Shown: positions 1 through 8,544 of the stretch, in pieces
Position numbering within the stretch: the first letter of the stretch is position 1
Layout of the letters: every line of letters starts with the position of its first letter
DNA from: an uncultured Sphingomonadales bacterium
GTDB lineage: Bacteria; Pseudomonadota; Alphaproteobacteria; Sphingomonadales; Sphingomonadaceae
Length of the DNA stretch: 64,000 nucleotides
Reading direction: 5' to 3'
Assembly: GCA_903832325.1 (NCBI GenBank)
Contig: CAILBC010000026.1
Coordinates: 1-64,000 of the forward strand
Notes under the pieces: model-generated
What the model was told of the DNA's origin: nothing
Databases searched by the model: none
What the model saw: only the letters and a program-made list of their open reading frames with translations
Made by a program: the position numbers and the translations under genes

Positions 1-15
1 ACAAGGGGATGACCG

Positions 16-1032
16 ATGACAATTTATGCAGGATTGGACGTGTCTGACAAGCAGACTCATATTTGCGTGGTTGATGCCGATGGCGCTGTGATCCGCCGCG
101 ATTGCGTGGTGAGCGATCCCGAGGCGCTTAGCAAATGGCTGAAGCGGCATTGCGCGGGCCTGACGCGGGTTGTGCTGGAAACCGGACCGCTGTCGACGTT
201 TTTATATCACGGCATGGTTGAGCGCGCGGTGCCGGTGATCTGCATCTGCGCGCGCCATGCCAAGAGGGCGCTGTCGGCACGGATCAACAAATCCGACGTG
301 AACGACGCCGAGAGCCTGGCGCAACTTGCCCGCACCGGTTGGTTCAAGGCGGTGCACATGAAGGCCGGCGCAACCCACATTGACCGCGCTGCGCTGAAAA
401 TCCGCGCCCAGTTGATGACGTCACGCAATGCCATGACCAACCAGTTGCGCGGGATGCTCAAGCTGTTCGGGCTGCGCATGGGCAATGTGACGACGCCAAA
501 CAAGCGTCGCGAACGACTGGCCGCGCTGTTTACCCAGCGGCCCGATCTCAACCCTGTGTTCAAGCCGTTGATCGACTGCATCGACGCGCTCGACGCCCAG
601 CTTGCCAGCTCGTTCAGGCTGCTCGATGCGCGCGCTGCCGCCGATCCGGTCTGCACCCGGCTGATGAGCGTGCCAGGCGTAGGGCCGATCACCGCACTGG
701 CATTCAAAGCCAGCATCGAAGACCCGGGACGCTTTGCCAAGGGCGCCGATGCAGGCGCCTATGCCGGGCTTGCGCCAAGGCGGTCTCAGTCTGGCGAGCG
801 CGATTACAATGGGCGCATCTCCAAGGCAGGCGATCCGCTGCTGCGTCACGCGCTCTATGAAGCGGCCAACAGCCTGCTGGTCCGCGTCAAGCGCAACTCT
901 GCGCTCCAGACATGGGGCAAGAAGATCGCCGAAACCAAAGGGCCCAAGCGCGCTAGGATCGCCGTGGCGCGCAAACTGGCTATCCTGCTGCACAGGATTT
1001 GGCAGTCGGAAACCGAGTTCTGCTGGAACTGA
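16..1032 (+). mobile_element. IS110-family transposase (338 aa)
   Basis: A complete IS110-type DEDD transposase, which moves its element by site-specific recombination. The N-terminal RuvC-like domain opens with the GLDVSDKQTH block carrying the first catalytic Asp, followed by LETGP (Glu) and SDVNDAE (Asp pair) at about residues 96-102. The C-terminal Transposase_20 domain has VPGVGPITA, AYAGLAPRRSQSG and ISKAGDPLLR, the block expected to contain the catalytic serine. An AAGGGGA ribosome-binding site lies just before the ATG. Length is normal and the frame is intact, so the element may be active. Its left end, where IS110-group elements carry the bridge/seek RNA, falls outside the window. 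IS110 elements lack the usual terminal inverted repeats, so the right end cannot be placed. Confidence 0.95.
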
Positions 1033-1260
1033 CCCCGGCAGCATCAGAACCCGAACGCCAAAACCGGACGATCTCGCTTATACTGTAGCGGTTCCAACCG
1101 CGTCGGGGACATAGAGACGTCCAACCCATTCCGCCTGACCGCGATCATGATGGCTCGAACACCAAGGCTCCAAAGCTGTTCGCAGACCTCGAAGACAACC
1201 GTGAGTGATCGGGCTGAAAAAGAAAGAAAAATGGTGTCCAGTGAAGAAAACAATTAGACA

Positions 1261-1320
1261 ACAGTATACGAAATAGCTGTTCCAGGAATTCCGGGGACAG
1301 TATACGAAATAGCTGTTCCA
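1261..1320. repeat. 24-bp direct repeat, two copies
   Basis: The 24-mer that begins ACAGTATACGAAATAGCTG occurs at 1261-1284 and again at 1297-1320, 36 bp apart. A partial, diverged third copy (GGGGACAGCATAC) occurs near 1471-1484. The second and third copies are both followed by a GCTATCCT motif and then a GC palindrome, so the repeat seems to belong to a larger duplicated module of about 180 bp. Confidence 0.8.
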
Positions 1321-1360
1321 TGACGCTATCCTATATCATCCCTGCGCAAAGAAAAGCTGG

Positions 1361-1564
1361 ACCCCGGGTCAAGCCCGGGGTGACGCTGGGGGGAGTGGGG
1401 GGCGGGGATGGCGGCCCGGATCGGGAGCCTGGTACTTCGTCGGGCGGGGGAGTTCCGGGGCGGGGAGTTCCGGGGACAGCATACTAACTGGTAGTCGCAT
1501 CCCGCTATCCTGCGCTCTTCACAAAAGAACAGCAGCGGGACCCCGGGTCAAGCCCGGGGTGACG
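1361..1564. repeat. Two copies of a 25-bp GC-rich palindromic repeat
   Basis: The hairpin CCCCGGGTCAAGCCCGGGG with flanks A and TGACG lies at 1361-1385 and identically at 1540-1564. Arms are CCCCGGG/CCCGGGG with a 5-base loop. It resembles the abundant intergenic palindromes of sphingomonads. Between the copies is low-complexity G-rich sequence. Confidence 0.8.
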
Positions 1565-1623
1565 GAAGTGGGGTGGTGGCGGGTGGCTTTGCGAAAAGGT
1601 GTGCCATCTGGATGGGCCCCTCT

Positions 1624-1792
1624 ACCGCCGGTCCGGCGGTCCCCCTCCCCGGGGCGGGGAGGAATGGCCTGGGGTGTGCTATCCGGCGGGAGAGATTGCA
1701 CACGACAAGCTGGCGCGCAGGTCTGGCCAAACTCGCGGGTTCAAAGGGCCCATGGCCCTTTGCCGCCGGAGGCCAAAAAACCGCCGGCGGCA
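1624..1792. repeat. Cluster of three hairpins downstream of the AOC-like gene
   Basis: Three perfect inverted repeats can be read. One has 8-bp arms at 1624-1631/1633-1640. One has 9-bp arms at 1742-1750/1754-1762. One has 9-bp arms at 1762-1770/1784-1792 with a run of six A (T on the minus strand) in its loop. The last two lie 14-64 bp beyond the minus-strand gene that ends at 1806 and may act as its transcription terminator, although no classic T-tail follows either stem. Confidence 0.5.
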
Positions 1793-1805
1793 GGCATTCC
1801 ATCGA

Positions 1806-2249
1806 TCACATCAGGCGATAATGGAAATCGTACGCAGTGGCCTTGGGATCGCGGGCGTGGATCAGCATTTCGCCGCGGGCGCCTTTGTAGGCGCCGGTGC
1901 CGCCGGTGATGGCGAGCAAGGTGTCGGCGGGGTTTTCGCCATCGACGACGGGGCCATCGACCATGATCTGGCCTTTGGCCAGCGTCAGGGTCCAGTGGCA
2001 TTCCATGGTCTTGGTGGCGGTCAGGCGCACGCAGTAGCCCTGGTCGGTGCCGACTTTCGCCTTGTTGGCAGCATCGTAGATCGGGTTGGTGAAGGTCAGG
2101 ATGTCGCCGGTGTTTTCGGCCGCGGTGCCGCCCTTGATGCTGAACACGTCGGTTTCGGCGCGTTCTACAACGTCGATTTTGGTGACATGGGCGGGGGCGG
2201 CATAAGCCGGGACGGCAAGCGCGCCCAGCACGATCAACAGGTTACGCAT
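1806..2249 (-). CDS. Allene oxide cyclase barrel-like (AOC/dirigent-like) exported protein
   Basis: A 147-residue protein with a signal peptide of about 17 residues (cleavage near AYAAP). The mature part matches the small AOC/dirigent-type beta-barrel pattern: GDILTFTNPIYDAAN, QGYCVRL, MECHWTLTLAKGQI, then LAITGGTGAYKGARGEM and a C-terminal YDFHYRL. The fold is known from plant allene oxide cyclases and dirigent proteins; the bacterial members have no settled function. It lies 17 bp after the APC permease gene, and the permease stop codon sits inside the AGAAGAGGAG ribosome-binding region of this gene, suggesting translational coupling. Substrate is unknown. The family call is by motif resemblance. 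Confidence 0.75.
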   Translation of the reverse strand: MRNLLIVLGALAVPAYAAPAHVTKIDVVERAETDVFSIKGGTAAENTGDILTFTNPIYDAANKAKVGTDQGYCVRLTATKTMECHWTLTLAKGQIMVDGPVVDGENPADTLLAITGGTGAYKGARGEMLIHARDPKATAYDFHYRLM

Positions 2250-2266
2250 CCTCTGGTCTCCTCTTC

Positions 2267-3772
2267 TCAGGCTTTTCCGGGCGCGCGGCGCAGCCAGGCA
2301 TCGCCGGCGGGTGCATCGCTGCGATCATAAGGCCGGCCGATCAGCATATAGGCGAGGCCCGACACGATTACCGCGCCAAAAGTCAGCGCCATGCCATAGC
2401 TGGCATACCACGGCATCGGGCCATCGGTGGGGCGCAGCATGATCACGATCGCGCTGACCCCCCACACGATGCCGGCCAGGTTCACTGGCCAGCCCCAGGC
2501 GCCCAGGCGGAATTTGCCATGCGGTTGCCACCCGCGCGCGCGGGCAAAGGTGGCGCCGATCACCACCATCTGGAACCCGGCATAGATGCCGACCACGGCA
2601 AAGCTGACGATGGTTGCCACGGCATCGGCAAAGAACATGCCCAGCACGAGGATCGCTGCGGCGATCAGCCCCGACAGCACCAGCGCATTCATCGGCACAT
2701 GGTGCGTTTTCGAAACCTGGCTGAGCCAGCCGCTCGCCACCACCATGTCATCGCGCGCATAGGCATAGACCAGCCGGCTGGCCGCGGCCTGCATGCTGAG
2801 CGCGCACGACAGGAACGAGACGAGCACCACGACCACCACCGCCTTGGCCCCGATCGGCCCGAACGCGACATTCAGCGCATCCTCGATCGGATTGGCGACG
2901 CGGCCGCTGATCACGCCCATCACATCGGGCAGCGACAGGATCAGCGCGAGCGCCACGAAGATCGAGGCGGACATGCCGACATAGATCGTCGATTTCATCG
3001 CCTTGGGAATGGCCACGCCCGGATTGGGGGTTTCTTCGGCCACATCGCCGCAGGCTTCAAAGCCATAGCAGGTGAACAGGCCGACCACCGCCGCGCCCAG
3101 GAATGCCGGGCCATAGGCGCCGTTTTTCAGCAGGCCATACGTGTTGAAAATCACCGCGACATGCTGGTGGCGGTGGAACAGCAGCAGGAACGCGCCGACC
3201 ACGATTGCGCCCAGGATTTCGCAGACGAAGCCGAACATCGCCACCCGCGCCAGCGTGCGCGTGCCGGCCAGATTGGTCAGCGTGGAAAACGCCACCAGGC
3301 CGATCGCGATCAGCCCGGCGCTGACCGGTGTGGTGTGAAACCCGAACAGCGGCCCGACATAGGGCGCCGCGCCCGCCGACACCGCGGCGATCGAGGTGAA
3401 CAGCGCCCAGCCATAGACCCAGCCGGCCATCCACGCCCATTTCTTGCCAACCAGGCGCCGGCACCAGGGGTAGAGCCCGCCCGAAATCGGAAACTGCGAG
3501 ACGACTTCGCAAAAGGTCAGGCAGACGATCATCTGGCCCACTGCGGCGATCAGATACCACCAGATCATCGGCGGCCCGGCGGCGGCCATGCCGATGCTGA
3601 ACACCGAATAGACCCCGACCACCGGCGACAGATACGTAAAGCCGAGGGCGAAATTTTCCCACAGCGACATCGATCGTTCGAACTGCGCGGTATAGCCCAG
3701 CGCTTTCAGCTCATCGTCGTCGTTGCCGGTTAGATCAGCGGTTGTCAGAACAGCGGTTGTCAGATCAGTCAT
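2267..3772 (-). CDS. APC-superfamily amino acid/amine permease
   Basis: A 501-residue polytopic inner-membrane transporter with about 12 hydrophobic segments. The N-terminal signature LGYTAQFERSMSLWENFALGFTYLSP is typical of the yeast-type amino acid/GABA-permease-like APC group. I chose the ATG at 3772 because GGGGGAA lies about 10 bases upstream; an in-frame start at 3841 has no such support. The early residues carry a small repeat (TTAVLTTADLT). It is the second gene of a minus-strand unit with the GcvT-like gene (132 bp upstream) and the AOC-like gene, in an amine-degradation cluster. Uptake of a methylated amine or amine-derived amino acid is inferred, not shown. Confidence 0.88.
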   Translation of the reverse strand: MTDLTTAVLTTADLTGNDDDELKALGYTAQFERSMSLWENFALGFTYLSPVVGVYSVFSIGMAAAGPPMIWWYLIAAVGQMIVCLTFCEVVSQFPISGGLYPWCRRLVGKKWAWMAGWVYGWALFTSIAAVSAGAAPYVGPLFGFHTTPVSAGLIAIGLVAFSTLTNLAGTRTLARVAMFGFVCEILGAIVVGAFLLLFHRHQHVAVIFNTYGLLKNGAYGPAFLGAAVVGLFTCYGFEACGDVAEETPNPGVAIPKAMKSTIYVGMSASIFVALALILSLPDVMGVISGRVANPIEDALNVAFGPIGAKAVVVVVLVSFLSCALSMQAAASRLVYAYARDDMVVASGWLSQVSKTHHVPMNALVLSGLIAAAILVLGMFFADAVATIVSFAVVGIYAGFQMVVIGATFARARGWQPHGKFRLGAWGWPVNLAGIVWGVSAIVIMLRPTDGPMPWYASYGMALTFGAVIVSGLAYMLIGRPYDRSDAPAGDAWLRRAPGKA

Positions 3773-3904
3773 GGACAGTCGTTTCCCCCGGGAATGTCGT
3801 CGGGACAGTGGCACAGACCGCTGCTGCGCTCCAGAGCGCAATTGCCGCTTGCAGCCGCCCTTTTCCCGCCGGTCGCCATTACCCCGCCGACGGGATTTGT
3901 GTAT

Positions 3905-5038
3905 TCAGCCGACCGCGGTGCGCTTGGTCTTTTTCGGATCGTCGAACGGCAGCGGCTGCGCCTTGGCGGCAACCGTGCCCTGCGCGCCGACCAGCGTGAG
4001 GTCGGTGCCGGCGACGGCCACGTCGACATCCAGCCGCGCAATGCCAAGCGACCGGCCGGTCAGCTTCGACACCATGCCCAGCGTGACCACGCCCACTTCG
4101 CGGGCCCCCAGCATCAGCTTGTCACCGGTATCGGGCGCCTTGTCCGAGGTGAGTTCGATGCCGAAAATGCGGAACCGTTCCTGGCCCTTTTTCCGGTAAT
4201 GGGCATCGGCACCGCGAAAGCCGGTCTTGCCCGGGCTGACGGTGAAATCCAGCCCCAGTTCCCACAGCGTGTCGCCCACAGAGCCATCGGCAAAGGGGAA
4301 ATATTCCGACATGTCATAGGGATAGAACAGCAGATAGCTTTCCACCCGGAGCAGGTCGAGCGCGGTGAACGCGGCCGGGCCAATGCCCATCGCGGCGCCC
4401 TTTTCCAGAATCGTGTCCCAGATCATTGGCGCATCGGCCGAGCGGCAGAAGATTTCATAGCCGCGTTCGCCGGTATAGCCGGTGCGCGAAATCAGCACCG
4501 GCGCGCCGAACAGCCGCGCGCCCATATGGCTGAAATACTTCAGGTCGCGGATGCCGGGCACATGATCGGCCAGGAAATCGACCGCCACCGGCCCCTGCAG
4601 CGACAGATCGTGCAGATCATCATCAAACAACAGCGCCACATTGCGGCCCTGGCTGGCGGAAACCAGGCTTTCGTGGCCGGCGCCGGCGCCATGCACCACC
4701 ATCCAGCTGTCGGGGCCCATGCGATAGAGGATGCAATCGTCGATGAAATGGCCATCATCGTTGAGCATCGTCGCATAGGCCGATTTGCCCGGGGTGATCT
4801 TGCCCACACTGCGCGTGGTGATCTGGTCGAGCACGCCATTGGCATGGGGGCCGACCAGGTGGACCTTTTTCAGCCCCGACACGTCCATCAGCCCCGCGCG
4901 CGTGCGGATCATGGTGTGATCGTCCTGCAGCGGGTGGGCATAGGACCAGGCGGTGCCCATCCCGTTCCAGTCTTCAAGATTGGACCCCAGCGCACGGTGG
5001 CGGCTGGAAAGGGCGGAAAAACGCCAGGAATCGGGCAT
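3905..5038 (-). CDS. GcvT-like tetrahydrofolate-dependent aminomethyltransferase
   Basis: A 377-residue protein of the glycine cleavage T-protein/dimethylglycine oxidase fold. Family blocks include TRAGLMDVSGLKKVHLVG near residue 43, then DQITTRSVGKITPGKSAY, DDGHFIDDCILYRMG, SRTGYTGERGYEIF and PAAFTALDLLRVES, with the usual C-terminal GCV_T_C barrel. The ATG at 5038 has AGAGG 7 bases upstream; the frame stays open far upstream but only as antisense of the next gene. Family members transfer a methyl or methylene group to tetrahydrofolate. Being divergent from the DmmA-like set and beside a Tmm/Tdm pair, it probably captures formaldehyde or methyl units from amine demethylation. It is not part of a glycine cleavage operon: no gcvH or gcvP is present. 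Confidence 0.87.
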   Translation of the reverse strand: MPDSWRFSALSSRHRALGSNLEDWNGMGTAWSYAHPLQDDHTMIRTRAGLMDVSGLKKVHLVGPHANGVLDQITTRSVGKITPGKSAYATMLNDDGHFIDDCILYRMGPDSWMVVHGAGAGHESLVSASQGRNVALLFDDDLHDLSLQGPVAVDFLADHVPGIRDLKYFSHMGARLFGAPVLISRTGYTGERGYEIFCRSADAPMIWDTILEKGAAMGIGPAAFTALDLLRVESYLLFYPYDMSEYFPFADGSVGDTLWELGLDFTVSPGKTGFRGADAHYRKKGQERFRIFGIELTSDKAPDTGDKLMLGAREVGVVTLGMVSKLTGRSLGIARLDVDVAVAGTDLTLVGAQGTVAAKAQPLPFDDPKKTKRTAVG

Positions 5039-5166
5039 GGACAACCTCTTCGCGCAAACGGCCCTCACACCGGCCCGACGGGCCGGAAAGGGCCGGTTTT
5101 TGTTTTCTTCACCGGAAAAAGGATTTATCAAGGGGTACCGGGACTGTCGAGAAGCTAATTGCCTCA

Positions 5167-5200
5167 TTGACAAATTTCTTTCTCCTTGGGAAAGATTTTG
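5167..5200. promoter_or_regulatory. Candidate promoter/operator of the DmmA-like operon
   Basis: A perfect TTGACA at 5167-5172 begins the segment TGACAAATTTCTTTC (5168-5182), followed by GAAAG at 5190. A near-identical TGACAAATTCTTTC occurs upstream of the tmm-like gene at 8545. CTTTC/GAAAG form 5-bp inverted arms 7 bases apart. The site is in the divergent region between the GcvT-like and DmmA-like genes, so it could serve both. The XRE-cupin protein encoded nearby is the obvious candidate regulator. Confidence 0.45.
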
Positions 5201-5251
5201 CCTGTCGATCCAGGCCGCCGCGCGGTCTTCGAATCCGAGGTTTCTGACCGC

Positions 5252-5833
5252 ATGAGTGCCGCAACTGCCACAAACCGGCCCCGCTATGCCCCGATCGCGC
5301 GCGACCCCGCCGCGCGGGCGCATCTGCTGGTGGCCGATTCCGCCACGATTGCTGCCGATGTCTTTGCCCCGGGGACGGGCTTGTCCGATTTTGACGAAAC
5401 CTGGCATGTCGTGTCGCATGCGCTGGTGCTGCCACGTCCGCTGGGTGCGCCCGGCGCGCAGCATTTCCGATCGGCCAGCCATGTGCTGACAATGCTGCGC
5501 CACCGGCTGGCGGCCGAAACGATGGGTCTGCGGATCTATGCCGTGGGTGCCGAACCGTTCGTGTGGGATGTGGCGCGCGTGGCCACGGATGCGGGCATGG
5601 GGCGCGAGGAAATGCGCCTGTTTGCCTGTGGCCAGCCCGAACGCCGGGTCAGCTGCGTGCATTGCCGCACGATCATTCCGGGCGTGACCACCACGCTGGT
5701 CACCTGCACCGGCTGTGGCGTGACGCTGTCGGTGCGCGATCATTTTTCCCGCGTGCACAACACCTGGATGGGGGTGCAGTGCGATGCCGAAGTGCCCGGC
5801 GATCTGCCCCCGGTGGAAGGCCTTGGCGCATGA
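5252..5833 (+). CDS. DmmA-like subunit of a dimethylamine monooxygenase/oxidative N-demethylase
   Basis: A 193-residue protein matching the dimethylamine monooxygenase DmmA family in length, context and C-terminal metal-binding pattern. The cysteine array CVHC, then after 13 residues CTGC, followed by SVRDHFSRVHNTWMG, suggests a zinc-ribbon or rubredoxin-like site near residues 131-150. The ATG at 5252 is preferred over an in-frame TTG at 5186, which would add 22 uncharacteristic residues and place the start inside the putative promoter. Its stop codon overlaps the next gene by ATGA, so the two are translated together. It is inferred to pass electrons or support assembly of the haem subunit encoded downstream. 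Confidence 0.8.
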   Translation: MSAATATNRPRYAPIARDPAARAHLLVADSATIAADVFAPGTGLSDFDETWHVVSHALVLPRPLGAPGAQHFRSASHVLTMLRHRLAAETMGLRIYAVGAEPFVWDVARVATDAGMGREEMRLFACGQPERRVSCVHCRTIIPGVTTTLVTCTGCGVTLSVRDHFSRVHNTWMGVQCDAEVPGDLPPVEGLGA

Positions 5834-6780
5834 TGGACAACCAGACACTTTCGCTGATCGTGGCAGGGGCAGAGCTTGTTGCGCCGGGGCTGCGGCGGAT
5901 TCATCTTGTTGCGGCGGATGGATCGCGGCTGCCGCCGGCGGCACCGGGCGCGCATATCACGCTGGCGCTGCCATCGCCTGCCGGCGCGCGGCCCTTGCGC
6001 AATTCCTACACGCTGGTTTCGGCCGATCCCGAAGGCGGATACCAGCTGATCGTGCGCCGGGCCGACCGGTCGCGCGGCGGATCGCGCCATATCCACGATG
6101 CGCTGGCGCCGGGCGATGCGATCGAGGCGACCGCGCCGCACAATCTGTTTGCGCTGCACAGCCAGGCGAAAAAGCACCTGCTGATCGGCGGGGGCATCGG
6201 GATTACGCCGATGCTGGCGTTTGTGGCGCAGTTGCGCAGCCGGAATGCGCGGTTCGAGCTGCACCAGATTGCCGCGCCCGATGAAACTGCGGTGTTCGAA
6301 ACGCTGCTGGCGCCGCGCGCGGGCGAACGCATCCATATTCATGCCGGGCGCGCCGGGTGCGATCTGGCGGCGCTGCTGGGGGCACAGCCGCTGGGCACCC
6401 ATGTCTATACGTGCGGGCCGGCGGGGTTGATGGACGCGGTCGAGGCAACCGCGGCGGCGCTGGGCTGGCCGGCGAGCCATGTTCACCGCGAAGATTTCGG
6501 CGCGGCCGGGGGCGAACCGTTCACGCTGCGGCTGGCCGCATCGGGCATCGAGATTGCGGTGGCGGGTGACCAGACCATGCTCGAAGCGATCGAGGCGGCG
6601 GGCATCGATGCGCCCTCGCTGTGCCGTGGCGGGGCCTGTGGCGTGTGCCAGGTGGCGGTGCACGAAGGCACCCCCGAACACCGCGACCATTTTCTGAGCG
6701 AAGCCGAACGCGCGTCGGGTGCCTGTGTCATGCCCTGCGTGTCGCGCAGCCGCAGCCCCGTTCTCGTGCTCGATCTGTAA
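5830..6780 (+). CDS. PDR/VanB-type flavin reductase with C-terminal 2Fe-2S ferredoxin (Dmm reductase)
   Basis: A 316-residue phthalate-dioxygenase-reductase-type protein. Domains in order are a flavin-binding barrel with the RNSYTLVS block, an NAD-binding domain with GGGIGITPML near residue 120, and a C-terminal plant-type ferredoxin with CRGGACGVC plus a distal CVMPC cysteine that completes the four ligands. It takes electrons from NAD(P)H to the haem-dependent amine demethylase. The start is ATGATG overlapping the DmmA-like stop codon; the 5830 ATG gives the ATGA coupling. It is between dmmA-like and the DUF3445 gene, so the monooxygenase is the likely partner, although the family also serves Rieske demethylases. 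Confidence 0.88.
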   Translation: MMDNQTLSLIVAGAELVAPGLRRIHLVAADGSRLPPAAPGAHITLALPSPAGARPLRNSYTLVSADPEGGYQLIVRRADRSRGGSRHIHDALAPGDAIEATAPHNLFALHSQAKKHLLIGGGIGITPMLAFVAQLRSRNARFELHQIAAPDETAVFETLLAPRAGERIHIHAGRAGCDLAALLGAQPLGTHVYTCGPAGLMDAVEATAAALGWPASHVHREDFGAAGGEPFTLRLAASGIEIAVAGDQTMLEAIEAAGIDAPSLCRGGACGVCQVAVHEGTPEHRDHFLSEAERASGACVMPCVSRSRSPVLVLDL

Positions 6781-6797
6781 CCCGAAGGACCCCGGCC

Positions 6798-7871
6798 ATG
6801 GCCACCGCGTTCAAGCCTGACGAGACGTTCCGCGACGATTACCGCTATGGCAACAGCGATGCGGCGATCCTGCGCTTTCCCTTTCCGTTCGGGGAAGACA
6901 GCTACATGTACGGGGTCAACATGGAACCGCACAGCCGGTCCGGATCGGGCATCGGCACGGGTGAGGCCTTTTCGGTCGCGTTCGATGTGGACGAACACTA
7001 CGTTGGCGAATGTGCCGAACGCGCGCAGGCGCTGGCGCTGGAACCCGGGCGTTGCCTGGTGCTGCCCCACATGCGTGAGGCCGAATGGGACACGCTCGAG
7101 CTGATCATGGAAAGCCTGGCGGCCGATTATCCCGACCAGTTCACGCTGGAACGCAACGGGCTTGACTGGGTCTGGACCAACCGTCCGCTGGGGCTGCACC
7201 AGGCGTTCCGGTTTGGCGATGCGACCACGCTGCCGCATCCGCCGTTCGAATATATCGTGCGCCAGGCGCAGGGCGATTTCACCCTGCAGGATCAGCGCGA
7301 CGGCACGCTTTATATCGATGGCGGAATTGCCACCACGCCCGCCGACTGGAGCCTGGCGTTCGATGTGGGGATGACCTTTCACGAATGGCACGGGCCGGTG
7401 CCGCTGGCGCACCAGGCCGGGGTGTTCGACCGCGCGCTGCAATACCTGATGCGCGTGCGCTATGGCCATCCGGCGCGGCGGCTGAACTGGACGATGACGA
7501 TCAACCCGCGGCTGGATACTTCGCCCGAAAACTATCCGATCTGGGGCCCCGACCGCGCCAGCCTGACGCCTGAAAACATCGGGTCGCAGCTGTATTTGCG
7601 GGTGGAGTTGCAAAGCTTTTTCCGCCTGCCGCGGTCGAACGCGCTGTTGTTCGGCATCCGGACCTATCTGGCCAGCATCGATGATCTGACCCGCGTGCCC
7701 AAATGGGGCGCGCGCCTGCACCGTGTGATCCGCGATCTGCACCCCGATATTGCCGGGTACAAGGGCCTGACGCGGTACCACGACATGCTCGTGGCGCATC
7801 TGGCGCGGTTTGATGATGGCGCGCCGATCGCGCCGGGCATTGCGCCCGATCTTTCAGCCCTGCCGGGCTGA
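6798..7871 (+). CDS. DUF3445 haem-dependent oxidative N-demethylase catalytic subunit (DmmD-like)
   Basis: A 357-residue member of the DUF3445 family, whose characterised members are the haem-binding alpha subunit of dimethylamine monooxygenase/oxidative N-demethylase. Recognisable blocks are FPFGEDSYMYGVNM near residue 30, LVLPHMREAEWDTLELIM, GGIATTPADWSLAFDVGM near 175, FHEWHGPVP with candidate haem-ligand histidines, and RLNWTMTINPRLDTSPEN. A GAAGGA ribosome-binding site lies 8 bases before the ATG. It is in one operon with the DmmA-like and reductase genes, which supplies the electron chain. Inferred reaction: oxidative demethylation of dimethylamine to methylamine plus formaldehyde. Another secondary amine cannot be excluded. 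Confidence 0.88.
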   Translation: MATAFKPDETFRDDYRYGNSDAAILRFPFPFGEDSYMYGVNMEPHSRSGSGIGTGEAFSVAFDVDEHYVGECAERAQALALEPGRCLVLPHMREAEWDTLELIMESLAADYPDQFTLERNGLDWVWTNRPLGLHQAFRFGDATTLPHPPFEYIVRQAQGDFTLQDQRDGTLYIDGGIATTPADWSLAFDVGMTFHEWHGPVPLAHQAGVFDRALQYLMRVRYGHPARRLNWTMTINPRLDTSPENYPIWGPDRASLTPENIGSQLYLRVELQSFFRLPRSNALLFGIRTYLASIDDLTRVPKWGARLHRVIRDLHPDIAGYKGLTRYHDMLVAHLARFDDGAPIAPGIAPDLSALPG

Positions 7872-7875
7872 CGCG

Positions 7876-8532
7876 GTGGACAGCGCCATCGAACCCGGCG
7901 GCACGGCCGATACGTTCCCGACCGGTTCGGGTGCCCCCCGCAACGATCCGCGCGCGCTGGAAAAGGCGCTGGGCCTGCGCGTGCGCCAGTTGCGCCGCCA
8001 GCAGGATCTGTCGGTGGCCGATCTCAGCGCTGCCGCCGGGCTTTCGACCGGCATGTTGTCAAAAATCGAAAACGGGCAGATTTCGCCCTCGCTGACATCG
8101 GTACATTCGCTGGCGCAGGCGCTCAATGTGCCGATTTCGGCGCTGTTTGCGCTGGTCGAGGATCGGCAGGATTGTTCCTTCGTCGCGGCCGGCCAGGGCG
8201 TGAAGATCGAACGGCGCGGCACCAAGGCAGGGCATATCTACCAGTTGCTTGGCCACTTGCTCAGCGGCGATCTGGCGATCGAGCCCTATCTGATCACGCT
8301 GTCGGCCGATGCGATGTCCTACACCAGCTTTTCGCACAGCGGGACAGAGCTGATCTACATGCTGGAAGGCGAACTGTGCTATCGCCATGGCGATCGCCGC
8401 TATGATCTGCGGCCAGGCGACACGCTGCTGTTTGACAGCCAGGCGCAGCACGGGCCCGAAGGCATGGGCGAAGGCGTGATCCGCTATCTGTCGATCATCG
8501 TCTATCCGCGCGCGGGCAACAGCGGCGGGTAA
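7876..8532 (+). CDS. XRE-family regulator with C-terminal cupin sensor domain
   Basis: About 218 residues. An N-terminal Xre/HTH_3 domain (about residues 33-90; LRVRQLRRQQDLSVADLS, GLSTGMLSKIENGQISPSL) is followed by a cupin_2 domain (about 140-210; SGTELIYMLEGELCYRHGDR, LRPGDTLLFDSQAQHGPEG). This architecture is typical of local regulators of amine, amino-acid and betaine catabolism, with the cupin binding a small ligand. I chose the GTG four bases after the DUF3445 stop. A TTG/ATG start at 7810-7816 inside the preceding gene is the alternative, and neither has a strong ribosome-binding site. It is the last gene of the dmm operon and stands before tmm, so it probably controls both. Confidence 0.87.
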   Translation: MDSAIEPGGTADTFPTGSGAPRNDPRALEKALGLRVRQLRRQQDLSVADLSAAAGLSTGMLSKIENGQISPSLTSVHSLAQALNVPISALFALVEDRQDCSFVAAGQGVKIERRGTKAGHIYQLLGHLLSGDLAIEPYLITLSADAMSYTSFSHSGTELIYMLEGELCYRHGDRRYDLRPGDTLLFDSQAQHGPEGMGEGVIRYLSIIVYPRAGNSGG

Positions 8533-8544
8533 TCCCGCCAGCGA

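Larger units (their letters stand above)
1033..1805. other. Gene-free repeat-rich interval after the IS110 transposase
   Basis: No convincing gene is visible. The first 200 or so bases probably include the right end of the IS110 element. The rest holds short direct repeats and GC-rich inverted repeats, listed separately. Short open frames here read as PGLTRGP-like peptides on the minus strand, a familiar artefact of the dispersed GC hairpin in sphingomonad genomes. Confidence 0.6.

Noticed and set aside
1044..1253. 69-codon minus-strand open frame just after the transposase
   Set aside because: It shows no family resemblance or ribosome-binding site and lies in probable IS110 end sequence.
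1519..2330. Several open frames of 60-243 codons around the GC palindromes
   Set aside because: They pass through hairpin repeats or run opposite the AOC-like gene; the PGLTRGP peptide is a common artefact of this palindrome.
3905..5038. Glycine cleavage T protein or LigM-type O-demethylase as the role of the GcvT-like protein
   Set aside because: No gcvH/gcvP or aromatic O-demethylation genes are adjacent. The length of 377 residues is below that of LigM, and the amine context fits better.
5039..5944. A 302-codon N-terminal extension of the GcvT-like protein
   Set aside because: It lies antisense to the DmmA-like gene and reads as His/Arg/Ala-rich noise. The GcvT fold and a good ribosome-binding site begin at 5038.
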